NCBI RefSeq assembly: GCF_001412595.2
Contig: NZ_CP012640.2
Coordinates: 620,001 to 684,000 of the forward strand
Origin: Massilia sp. WG5
GTDB taxonomy: Bacteria > Pseudomonadota > Gammaproteobacteria > Burkholderiales > Burkholderiaceae_D
DNA: 64,000 nt
Reading direction: 5' to 3'
Under the pieces are notes generated by a model. That model was not told where the DNA came from. It ran no database searches and saw only the letters and a program-made list of their open reading frames with translations. Shown one piece after another: positions 1 to 10,100 of this stretch. The translations under genes and the position numbers were made by a program. Position 1 is the first letter of the stretch, and every line of letters begins with the position of its first letter.

Positions 1-2
1 CG

Positions 3-1280
3 AGCGGCAACTTCTGGCTGGCGACCTTCAAGGTGGTCGGGGTACTGGCCGGGATCATCGTCGGCGGCCGCTACCTGGTGCGCCCGCTGCTGCAGGTCAT
101 TGCCCGCACCGACACCCGCGAGATCTTCACCGCCTTCGCCCTGCTGCTGGTGATCGCCATTGCGCTGCTGATGCAGTGGATCGAGATGTCGATGGCGCTG
201 GGGTCCTTCATGGCCGGCGTGCTGCTGGCCGATTCCGAGTACCGCCATGCGCTGGAGACCGACCTCGAACCCTTCAAGGGCCTGCTGCTCGGCTTGTTCT
301 TCATCGCGGTCGGCATGTCGGTCGATTTCGCCGTCTTCCTTGCCCACCCCGCACTGATCCTGGGGCTGGTGAGCGGCTTCCTGCTCATCAAGATCGCCGT
401 GCTGTACAGCCTGTCGCGCGTGTTCGGCATCGCCCGCGGCCAGCACCTGCAGTTCGCGCTGCTGCTGTCGCAGGGCGGCGAATTCGCCTTCGTGGTATTC
501 GGCGCGGCCGCCACTGCGCGCGTCTTCACCGAGGAGACGGCCTCGATGCTGGTGGTCGTGGTGGCGCTGTCGATGGTGGTCACGCCGCTGGTGCTGATGG
601 CCCATGACAAGCTGTCGGCGCGCCGTGAAGGCGCCGACGCGAAGCCGGAAGCGGACGAGATCGAGCCGAACGAAGACCACGTCATCATCGCCGGCTTCGG
701 CCGCTTCGGCCAGATCGTCGGCCGCTTCCTGAACGCGAACGGCGTCAAGCTGACGGTGCTCGACCACGACCCCGACCAGATCGAGGTGCTGCGCCGCTTC
801 GGCTTCAAGGTCTTTTATGGCGATGCCACCCGTGCGGACCTGCTGCGCGCCGCTGGCGCCGCCCGCGCCCGCGCCCTGGTGGTGGCGATCGACGACATCG
901 AGGACAGCCTCGACCTGGTCGAGACCGTGCGGCGCGACTGGCCGGAACTCCAGATCTTCGCCCGCGCACGCAACGTCACCCACTGGTATCAATTGATGGA
1001 CCGCGGCGTGACCATGATCGAGCGCGAAACCTTCGAATCGGCCCTGCAGCTGGGCCGCACCGTGCTCACCGCGGGCCTCGGCCACAACGCCTACCGCATC
1101 CGCCAGGCCGCGTTCAAATTCAGGAAACACAATGTCGCCAACGTGCTTGCGGTCTACCCGTACTACAAGGACCGCGAGCAGTACGTATCGATGGCCAAGC
1201 AGGCGCGCGAGGAGCTGGAGGAGATGATCGCGCGCGACAGGCGGGCGCAGGAGGGGGAAACGCGGCACGACTGGGATTGA
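3..1280 (+). CDS. Kef-type monovalent cation/proton antiporter, C-terminal part (5' truncated)
   Basis: The reading frame is open from the left window edge, so the N-terminus lies outside; about 425 residues are visible. The first ~190 residues are strongly hydrophobic membrane segments of a CPA2 (Na_H_Exchanger) domain. A linker rich in Glu/Asp/Lys follows, then a Rossmann-type TrkA-N/RCK domain beginning with HVIIAGFGRFGQIVGRFL. This order is that of KefB/KefC-type potassium efflux antiporters of the inner membrane, in which the RCK domain gates transport in response to nucleotide or glutathione adducts. The family assignment is secure. Whether it is glutathione-gated (KefB or KefC proper) cannot be told. 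It converges on the GGDEF/EAL gene with a 37-bp gap and no clear terminator. Confidence 0.9.
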   Translation, partial: SGNFWLATFKVVGVLAGIIVGGRYLVRPLLQVIARTDTREIFTAFALLLVIAIALLMQWIEMSMALGSFMAGVLLADSEYRHALETDLEPFKGLLLGLFFIAVGMSVDFAVFLAHPALILGLVSGFLLIKIAVLYSLSRVFGIARGQHLQFALLLSQGGEFAFVVFGAAATARVFTEETASMLVVVVALSMVVTPLVLMAHDKLSARREGADAKPEADEIEPNEDHVIIAGFGRFGQIVGRFLNANGVKLTVLDHDPDQIEVLRRFGFKVFYGDATRADLLRAAGAARARALVVAIDDIEDSLDLVETVRRDWPELQIFARARNVTHWYQLMDRGVTMIERETFESALQLGRTVLTAGLGHNAYRIRQAAFKFRKHNVANVLAVYPYYKDREQYVSMAKQAREELEEMIARDRRAQEGETRHDWD

Positions 1281-1317
1281 GTGCCTGTTCGCCCCCGCCG
1301 CACGTGCGCCGTGAAAT

Positions 1318-3354
1318 CTAGGCGATCAAGCCCGCATTCCGGCGTTCGTCCTCGCCCTGCGCCGCCAGCGCCGCTTCCGCAGCCTCGGGCGCCAGCGGCC
1401 GGTAATAAAAGTAACCCTGCACGAAATCGCTGCCCATCTCGCGCAGCAAATCGAGTTCGGCGTCGGTCTCGACGCCTTCCGCCACCACGTCCAGTTTCAG
1501 GGCGCGCGCCAGCATCAGCACGACCTCGACGATCTGGCGCTTGTCGTCGAAGCGGTCGAGCTGGCTGACGAAGGAGCGGTCGATCTTCAGGGTGTCGATC
1601 GGCAGGCGGCGCAGGTAGCTGAGCGAGGAGTAACCGGTACCGAAATCGTCCAGGCTGACCCGTACCCCGAGCGCTTTCAACTCGGCGAACACGGTGAGCG
1701 CGTGCTCGGCATCGGCCATGACGGCGCTCTCGGTCAGCTCCAGCTTCAGGCTGGCCGGCCGGATGCCGGTCTCGCGCAGCACCCGCCGCACGACCTCGAC
1801 CAGTTCGCCGCCCGTGAACTGCACCGCCGACACGTTCACGCTCATGTCGAGCTGCATGTCGTAGCTCTGCTGCCAGACGCTGAGCTGGCGGCAAGCCTGT
1901 TCCAGCACCCACCCGCCGATCGCCTCGATCAGGCCGATTTCCTCGGCGACCGGGATGAATTCATTTGGCGGCACCAGCCCATGCGTCGGATGCTGCCAGC
2001 GCAGGAGGGCTTCGAAGCCGCCGACCCGGCCGTCGCGCGGCGACACGATCGGCTGGTATTGCAAAAACAGTTCGCGCTGCGGCAAGGCGTCGCGCAGGTC
2101 CGCTTCCAGTTGCAGGCGCCGGACGGCGGCCAGCTGCATGGTCTGGTCGAACATCACCCAGCGTGCGCGCCCGGTCTGCTTGGCGTGGTACATCGCGATG
2201 TCGGCGTCGCGCAGGATGTCCTCGACGTCGGCATAGCCGCTGGCGCTGAGGGCGATGCCGACGCTGGCGGTGACGAACACGCGCTGGTCCGCCACCTCGA
2301 AGGGCTCGGCCAGCACCGCCATGATGCGCTCCGCGACCACGATCGCGCGCTCGGCGCTGCCGATCCGGTCGAGCAGGATCACGAATTCGTCGCCGCCCAG
2401 TCGCGCGACCACGTTCTCGTCGCCCAGCGCGACGTCGCGCGCCACCAGGTCGGTCTGGCGCAGGCAGGCCGCCAGGCGGCGTGCGGTGCCGATGATCAGC
2501 TGGTCGCCGGACTGGTGTCCCAGGCCGTCGTTGATCGACTTGAAGCGGTCGAGGTCGACGAAGAGCACGGCGAAATGGCTGTCCGGCGCGCGCTGCGACC
2601 GCAGCAAGAGATGCTGGAGGCGGTCCAGGAACAGCTTGCGGTTGCCCAGCTGGGTGAGCGGGTCGTGCAAGGCGTCATGGACCAGCTGGTCCTGGGCGCG
2701 GCGGCGTTCGATCACACGTCCGAGCTGGGTGCCGATCTGCGCCATCAGGCGCAGCATCGATTCGCCCGGCGCCTGCCGTTCGAGGCTGAAGAACTCGAGC
2801 ACGGCGACCACCTCGGCGCCGATCATGACCGGGAAGGCGAACAGCGAGGCGAAGCCGGCGCCGACGATCTCCGTCAGGCGCGGGAGCTCGGCCAGGGTGA
2901 CCGCCGCGACGTCGATCCACACCGGCGCGCCGCTTGCCACGACCTGCCCCGGCAGCCCGGCGCCGAGCGCAAATTCGCTCGCTTCGGTAAGGGCGCGCAG
3001 GGTCTGGAGCGGAACGCAGTCTGCGCGCGCGCCGCTGTCGTGCCAGACCGTGGTGGAATCGAAACGTCGCTCGCCGTCCTGCCCGGCGATCAGCCACAAA
3101 TGGCCGAGCGGCCAGTTCGCGTAGCGGCACACCGCTTCCAGCGCGCGCTGCATCGCGTCGTTGACGCCATCGGCCTCGTTCGCGGCCACGGCGATCTTCT
3201 CCAGCAGGCCGATTTCCTGCTGGCGCTGGAACAGGTCGCGCAGCCCGCGTTCCGCAATGGCTTCGGCTTCATGGCGCGCGGCTACCTCGCGCCTGAGGCG
3301 CCGCTCCAGCCGCGCGATGTCGGCATCGGGCGATGGACTGCCGGCGCTGTTCAT
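1318..3354 (-). CDS. GAF-GGDEF-EAL cyclic-di-GMP synthase/phosphodiesterase coupled to H-NOX
   Basis: The 678-residue soluble protein starts at the ATG that overlaps the stop of the H-NOX gene (ATGA, 4-base overlap). Longer upstream starts would run through H-NOX and are rejected. It has an N-terminal helical stretch (~10-55), a GAF-like domain (~50-218), a GGDEF domain (motif at 320-324) and an EAL domain (EAL at 448-450, with DDFGTGYSS and the ELTES signature downstream). Both catalytic motifs are intact, so synthesis and hydrolysis of c-di-GMP are both possible. The inhibitory RxxD (RQTD, 299-302) is displaced about 12 residues further from GGDEF than usual, so product inhibition may be lost. 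Coupling to H-NOX implies that nitric oxide tunes this enzyme, as shown for family members in other proteobacteria. Confidence 0.93.
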   Translation of the reverse strand: MNSAGSPSPDADIARLERRLRREVAARHEAEAIAERGLRDLFQRQQEIGLLEKIAVAANEADGVNDAMQRALEAVCRYANWPLGHLWLIAGQDGERRFDSTTVWHDSGARADCVPLQTLRALTEASEFALGAGLPGQVVASGAPVWIDVAAVTLAELPRLTEIVGAGFASLFAFPVMIGAEVVAVLEFFSLERQAPGESMLRLMAQIGTQLGRVIERRRAQDQLVHDALHDPLTQLGNRKLFLDRLQHLLLRSQRAPDSHFAVLFVDLDRFKSINDGLGHQSGDQLIIGTARRLAACLRQTDLVARDVALGDENVVARLGGDEFVILLDRIGSAERAIVVAERIMAVLAEPFEVADQRVFVTASVGIALSASGYADVEDILRDADIAMYHAKQTGRARWVMFDQTMQLAAVRRLQLEADLRDALPQRELFLQYQPIVSPRDGRVGGFEALLRWQHPTHGLVPPNEFIPVAEEIGLIEAIGGWVLEQACRQLSVWQQSYDMQLDMSVNVSAVQFTGGELVEVVRRVLRETGIRPASLKLELTESAVMADAEHALTVFAELKALGVRVSLDDFGTGYSSLSYLRRLPIDTLKIDRSFVSQLDRFDDKRQIVEVVLMLARALKLDVVAEGVETDAELDLLREMGSDFVQGYFYYRPLAPEAAEAALAAQGEDERRNAGLIA

Positions 3355-3893
3355 TGCGGCAGGCTGCGGACGTGGAACAGGCAGCGCTCGGCGCCGTGGT
3401 GCATGCACTGGCTCTGCTCGACATCCAGCCGCTCGCCGTAATGGTCGGCGGCGCCGTGCATGAAGCCCTCCGCGAGCGCGCACAGGCGGCGCGGCGAGTT
3501 GTAGCCGATCGACAGGACGTCGGCAAGGCTGGTGTCGAAATCGAACACCGGCGTCTGCGCGCCCGGATACAGCTTGCGTACCTCGGGATGAATGATGTTA
3601 TTCAGCGTCAGCAGGTAACTGCGCACATTGTCATGGTTGCCGAAAAATGCGGGATAGCGCCTGGCCAGCAGCGGCATCGCCTGACGGCCGAACCAGCGCA
3701 GGACGTCTTCCTGCGGCAGCGCGAGCGTCTCGGAAGCGACCTTCACCAGCGCGAAAATTTCATCGTCGCTGTAGCTGCCCAGCGAGGTGTAGGCGCCGTC
3801 CAGTCCGGCCGCGTCGAGCAGTTGGTCCCATGCGGCGTCGCCATAGGCCTTGCTGACGACCTCTTCCAGCAGATTGAAAACGATGCCCTTCAT
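3351..3893 (-). CDS. hnoX: H-NOX haem nitric-oxide sensor protein
   Basis: The 180-residue stand-alone haem-NO-binding protein begins MKGIVFNLLEEVV, the classic H-NOX opening. His102 (in IIHPEVRKLYPGA) is the proximal haem ligand, and the YxSxR haem-propionate motif is at Tyr131/Ser133/Arg135, matching standard H-NOX numbering. The distal position equivalent to the oxygen-stabilising tyrosine (residue 140) is leucine. By family rules this predicts an NO-selective sensor that does not bind O2. A GAGGG ribosome site precedes the ATG. It is the first gene of a two-gene operon with the GGDEF-EAL enzyme it is expected to bind and regulate. The promoter region is shared divergently with the giant adhesin gene. 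Confidence 0.95.
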   Translation of the reverse strand: MKGIVFNLLEEVVSKAYGDAAWDQLLDAAGLDGAYTSLGSYSDDEIFALVKVASETLALPQEDVLRWFGRQAMPLLARRYPAFFGNHDNVRSYLLTLNNIIHPEVRKLYPGAQTPVFDFDTSLADVLSIGYNSPRRLCALAEGFMHGAADHYGERLDVEQSQCMHHGAERCLFHVRSLPQ

Positions 3894-4183
3894 TGTGTTG
3901 CCCTCTAATAAAAGATTCAGTAATGCTATCGGGCTCCACTGAACGACAGGTCAGCCTCATTGCGCCACCGCGAATATTGCCTGAAATCAACAAATAGATC
4001 AAATTTTATCGGCTCGCTTTTCACTCCCGTCCGCAAAATGCAGCTTTTTTGCCGAATCACATAGACAAATGTACTAGTGAAATAGTCGGTTCGTCTCATG
4101 ACCACGTTCAAGATCGTCCTTACACTTGTTTTGCAGTATTGCGTATTTACAAAATCACACCAAAACACCAAGGGATCCTCATC
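3894..4183. promoter_or_regulatory. divergent intergenic region between hnoX and the adhesin gene
   Basis: These 290 bases are markedly more AT-rich than their surroundings and separate two divergent genes, so both promoters should lie here. An open frame continues leftward from the adhesin ATG to 4049, but its composition is non-coding and the DUF4347 domain starts just after 4184. No confident -35/-10 pair or operator was identified by eye. Confidence 0.5.
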
Positions 4184-7100
4184 ATGGCCGCCTCGCGCAC
4201 CGTCTTCATCGATACCGCAGTTTCGGACTACCAGACCCTCGCCGCGCAATATGACGCCAGCGTGTTCAATGTCGTCCTGCTGAACGCTGCCTCGTCCCAT
4301 GCCGACCAGATCCAGAGCTGGCTGACGGCCCACAACGCCAGCGCCACCGGCATCAACATCGTCTCGGCCAGCGACAGCATCAACGGCGCCTTTACGCCCC
4401 GCGTCGTCTTCGTCGACGCCGGCGTCGCCGATATCGGCCAGGTGATCGCCGGGGTGCCCGCCAACGCCACCGTGGTCGTGCTCGACGCCGGCCGGGATGG
4501 CGTGCAGCAGATCCACGATTACCTGGCCGCCAACGCCGGCAAGGTGGGCGCCATCGACATCGTCACCGACCTCGCCAGCGTGGACGTGGTGTCCCACGGC
4601 GCGCCGGGCGAAGTCACCCTTGGTTCGACCGTCCTGAACGCCGACACCCTGGCGACTTACAGCAAGCAGCTGGCCGAGATCGGCAGCCACCTGAGCGCCG
4701 GCGCCGACCTCCTGTTGTACGGCTGCGACGTCGCCAGCGGCACGACCGGCCAACAATTCATCTCCGCACTCGCCGCCGCCACCGGCGCGGACGTCGCCGC
4801 GTCGACCGACCTGACCGGCAGCGCCGCCGCGGGCGGTGACTGGGTGCTCGAGGCGAATACGGGGACGATCGAGACGGCGGCGTTGGATATTGCTGGGTAT
4901 GATGGGGTGTTGGACTCGATCAACGTCACCTCCGTCAGCGCCGTCAAATTTGCGCCCGACAGCGGCACCTCCTCCTCCGACTTCATTACTAATGTCGCTA
5001 CCCAGACCATTACTGGCACCTTCGCGTACACGGTGAGCACGAATGGCCAAACGCCAGCCCTGAAAATTTGGGTGTCCACGACGACCGGTAACAACCCGAC
5101 GAGATACGAGGGTGTACTTGACACCTCCACTAAAATTTTTACGATCAACAATGTGCCACTGGCGACTGGGGCCGACCTGCCACTTCGTTTCTGGGGCTCC
5201 TCCTCAGGCAATTCCCAGATCAATATTGTCGATAACGGCATTACCAAGGCTTTTCAGCCATATACGCTGGACCAAATAGCGCCGAACGCAAAAGTCGCCT
5301 CGCTTTCCCTGAGCAGCGATACCGGGAGCAGCCAGAGCGACTTCATCACCAGTGTCGCCGCTCAAACCCTGTCCGGCAAACTGAACGCTGTTACGGTTGC
5401 GAACGAGGTCGTGAAGATTTCGCTCGACGGTGGACTTTCCTGGCAAACCGCCAGTAATACTGTCGGAACTATCGGCTTCAGTCTGTCCGGCGTAACGCTT
5501 CCGGGCAGCGGCACCATCCAGGCAAGGGTCGAGGACGTTGCCGGCAACGCCAGTGATACTTTCTCCCAGACTTTCAAGGTGTACACCACAGCCCCTACCA
5601 CGAGTATCAGCACACTTCGCCTGAGCACCGATACTGGCCCGAGCTCGACTGACTTCACCACCAGTGTCTCGGCTCAAACACTGTCCGGAACGCTTAGCGC
5701 CCCTACGTCGCCGGATGAACTAGTGATGATCTCGTTGGACAATGGCGGCACGTGGCAGACCGCCAGCAATACAGCCGGAACGAACAGTTTCAGCCTTGCC
5801 GGCCTTAACCTCTCCGGTAGCGGCACCATCAAGGTTCGTGTCGATGACAAAGCTGGCAATTCCGGGGCGATCTACTCCCAGGCTTTCCTCGTAGACGCCA
5901 CCCCGCCGAGCGCACCGGGCATCTCGACCGCCGCCGCGCTGACGAACAACAAGGCTCCGGTCCTCACCATCACCGCCGAGGCCGATTCCACGGTCCAGGT
6001 CTACGAAGGCACTACCCTGCTCGGCACCGCCACCCAGACAGCGACCAAGGGCACTTACACCTTCGCCACCGCGAACCTGGCAGAGGGCAACCACGCCTTC
6101 ACCGCCAAGGCAACCGACGCGGCTGGCAATACCAGCGTCGCCTCTGCGCCGCAAAGCATCCTGGTCGACACGACCGCGCCGAGCGCACCGGGCATTTCGA
6201 CCGCCGCCGCGCTGACGAACAACAAGGCGCCTGTCCTGACCATCACCGCCGAGGCCGATTCCACAGTCCAGGTCTACGAAGGCATTACCCTGCTCGGCAC
6301 CGCCACCCAGACCGCGACCAAGGGCACTTACACCTTCGCCACCACGAGTCTGGCCGACGGCAGCCACGCGTTCACCGCCAAGGCGACGGACGCGGCCGGC
6401 AACGTCAGCGCCGCATCGACCGCGCAGACCATCACCGTCGATACGGTCGCACCGGCGCCCACGATCACCATGGCCAAGGACAGTGGCAGCGGCAACAACC
6501 ACCTGAGCAATGACGCACACCTGAGCTTCAGCGCCCTCGAGCAGAACGCGACCCGCGCCATCCAGGTCGATGGCAACACCGTCAGTGCATATGACGCCAC
6601 CGCGCTGCACGACGGTCAGCACAGCGTCACCGTGACCGACACCGACGCAGCAGGGAACGCCGGCAGCACATCGCTCGTCTTCACACTGGACACCACGGCG
6701 CCGGCGCCGGGAAAACTCGGCTTCGGCGACCTGGGCCGTTCGGGCGGCGAAAGTGGCCCTACCAACGATCGCGACTTCTCGCTGGCCCTGACCGGCAATG
6801 AGGCCGGCTCGACGGTCGCGTATGAAGTCTCGTTCAACGGCGGCGCATTCAAGAGCACGACCGCCGCGCAGTCGGCCCTTGCCGATGGCAACTACCAGTT
6901 CCGTGCCATCGTCACTGATGCGGCCGGCAACTCGGCCACGACCGACGTGGCCAGCATCACGATCGACGCCACTGCGCCGGGAGTCCCGGTCATCTCGACC
7001 GCCGCCGCGCTGACAAACAACAAAGCGCCTGTCCTGACCATCACCGCCGAAGCCGATTCGACGGTCCAGGTCTACGAAGGCACTACCCTGCTGGGCACCG

Positions 7101-10100
7101 CCACGCAGACCGCGACCAAGGGCACTTACAGCTTCGCCACCGCGAATCTGGCCGACGGTAGCCACGCCTTCACCGCCAAGGCGACGGACGCCGCCGGCAA
7201 CGTCAGCGCAGCAGCAAGCGCGCAGACCGTCACCATCGACACGGTCGCACCGACGCCCACGATCACCATGGCCAAGGACAGCGGCAGCGGCGGCAATCAC
7301 CTGAGCAATGATGCGCACCTGAGCTTTGGCGCCCTCGAGCAGAATGCCACTCGTGTCATCCAGCTCGATGGCAACACCGTCGTTGCATACGACGCCAGCG
7401 CCCTGCATGACGGCCAGCACACCGTCATCGTGACCGACACCGACGCTGCGGGCAACGCCGGCAGCACATCGCTCACGTTCACGCTCGACACCACGGCTCC
7501 GACGCCAACGGCGGCGCTGGCGAACGACAGCGGCAGCAACGACAAGGACGGCGTCACCAACGACGCCAGCCTGACCCTCAGCACGCTCGAGGACGGCGCC
7601 ACCCGCGTCATCAAGGTCGACGGCACGGCGGTCGCCAGCTACGATCCGAAGTCGCTGAAGGATGGGACGCACACTATCGAAGTGACAGACACTGACGTTG
7701 CAGGCAACGCCGGCAGCAAATCGTACAGCTTCACCCTTGATACCACGGCCCCGGCGCCGACGGCAGCCCTGGCGAAAGACACCGGCAGCAGTGATAAGGA
7801 CGGCGTCACCAACGACGCCAGCCTGACCCTCAACACGCTCGAGGACGGCGCCACCCGCGTCATCAAGGTCGACGGCACTATGGTTGCCAGCTACGATCCG
7901 AAGTCCCTGAAGGATGGCGCCCACACCGTCGAAGTGACGGACACGGATACGGCAGGCAACGCCGGCAGCAAATCGTACAGCTTCACCCTTGATACCACGG
8001 CACCAGCGCCAACGGCAGCCCTGGCCCAGGACAGCGGCAGCAACGACAAGGACGGCATCACCAACGATGCGAGCCTGACCCTCAGCATGCTCGAAGATGG
8101 CGCCACTCGTGTCATCAAGGTCGACGGCACTGTGGTCGCTGGCTACGATCCGAAGTCCCTGAAGGATGGGACGCACACTGTCGAAGTGACTGACACGGAC
8201 GTCGCAGGCAACGCCGGCAGCAAATCGTACAGCTTCACCCTTGATACCACGGCACCAGCGCCAACGGCAGCCCTGGCCCAGGACAGCGGCAGCAACGACA
8301 GGGACGGCATCACCAACGATGCGAGCCTGACCCTCAGCATGCTCGAAGATGGCGCCACTCGTGTCATCAAGGTCGACGGCACTGCGGTCGCCAGCTACGA
8401 TCCGAAGTCCCTGAAGGATGGCGCCCACACCGTCGAAGTGACGGACACGGACACGGCAGGCAACGCCGGCAGCAAATCTTATAGCTTCACCCTTGATACC
8501 ACGGCGCCAGCGCCGACGGCAGCCCTGTCCCAGGACAGCGGCAGCAGTGACAAGGACGGCGTCACCAACGACGCCAGCCTGAGCCTCAGCACGCTCGAAG
8601 ATGGCGCGACCCGCGTCATCAAGGTCGACGGCACTGCGGTCGCCAACTACGATCCGAAGTCGCTGAAAGATGGCGCTCACACGGTCGAGGTCACTGACAC
8701 CGACGTCGCTGCCAACGCCGGCAGCAAATCTTACAGCTTCACCCTTGATACCGCGGCCCCGGCGCCGACCGCAGCCCTGGCGAAAGACACCGGCAGCAGT
8801 GATAAGGACGACGTCACCAACGACGCCAGCCTGACTCTCAGCACACTCGAGGAAGGTGCGACCCGCGTCATCAAGGTCGATGGCGCGGCGGTCGCCAGCT
8901 ACGATCCTAAAGCGCTGAAGGATGGCGCCCACACCGTCGAAGTGACGGACACGGACACGGCAGGCAACGCCGGCAGTAAATCGTTCAGTTTCACGCTCGA
9001 TACCGCGGCCCCGGCGCCGACGGCAGCCCTCGCCCAGGACAGCGGCAGCGATGGCAAGGACGGGATCACCAACGATGCCAGCCTGAGCCTCAGTACGCTC
9101 GAAGATGGCGCGACCCGCGTCATCAAGGTCGACGGCACTGCGGTCGCCAACTACGATCCAAAGTCGCTGAAAGATGGCGCTCACACGGTCGAGGTCACTG
9201 ACACCGACGTCGCTGGCAACGCCGGCAGCAAATCTTACAGGTTCACGCTCGATACTACGGCCCCGGCGCCGACGGCAGCCCTGTCCCAGGACAGCGGCAG
9301 CGATGGTAAGGACGGCATCACCAACGACGCCAGCCTGACTCTCAGTACGCTCGAGGACGGTGCGACCCGCGTCATCAAGGTCGATGGCACTGTGGTCGCC
9401 AACTACGATCCGAAGTCCCTGACGGATGGCACGCACACCGTCGAGGTGACGGACACCGACACGGCAGGCAACGCCGGCAGCAAATCGTACAGTTTCACCC
9501 TTGATACCACGGCGCCAGCGCCGACGGCAGCCCTGGCCCAGGACAGCGGCAGCGATGGCAAGGACGGGATCACCAACGATGCCAGCCTGAGCCTCAGTAC
9601 GCTCGAGGATGGCGCGACCCGCGTCATCAAGGTCGACGGCACTGCGGTCACCAGCTACGATCCTAAAGCGCTGAAGGATGGGACGCACACTATCGAAGTG
9701 ACTGACACGGACGTCGCAGGCAACGCCGGCAGCAAATCGTACAGTTTCACCCTTGATACCACGGCGCCAGCGCCGACGGCAGCCCTGGCCCAGGACAGCG
9801 GCAGCGATGGCAAGGACGGGATCACCAACGACGCCAGCCTCACCTTCAGCACGCTCGAAGATGGCGCCACCCGCGTCATCAAGGTCGACGGCACTGTGGT
9901 CGCCAACTACGATCCGAAGTCCCTGAAGGATGGCACGCACAGTGTCGAGGTCACTGACACCGACGTCGCTGGCAACGCCGGCAGCAAATCTTACAGCTTC
10001 ACCCTTGATACCACAGCCCCGGCGCCGACCGCCGCCCTGGCGAAAGACACCGGCAGCAGTGATAAGGACGCCGTCACCAACGACGCCAGCCTGACCCTCA

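Noticed and set aside
4049..4183. N-terminal extension of the adhesin to 4049
   Set aside because: The extension lies in AT-rich intergenic DNA with non-coding composition. The ATG at 4184 has a ribosome site and is followed directly by DUF4347.
3926..5050. A 374-codon minus-strand frame across the adhesin start
   Set aside because: It is a shadow of the DUF4347-encoding DNA with no recognisable domain, and it crosses the divergent promoter region.
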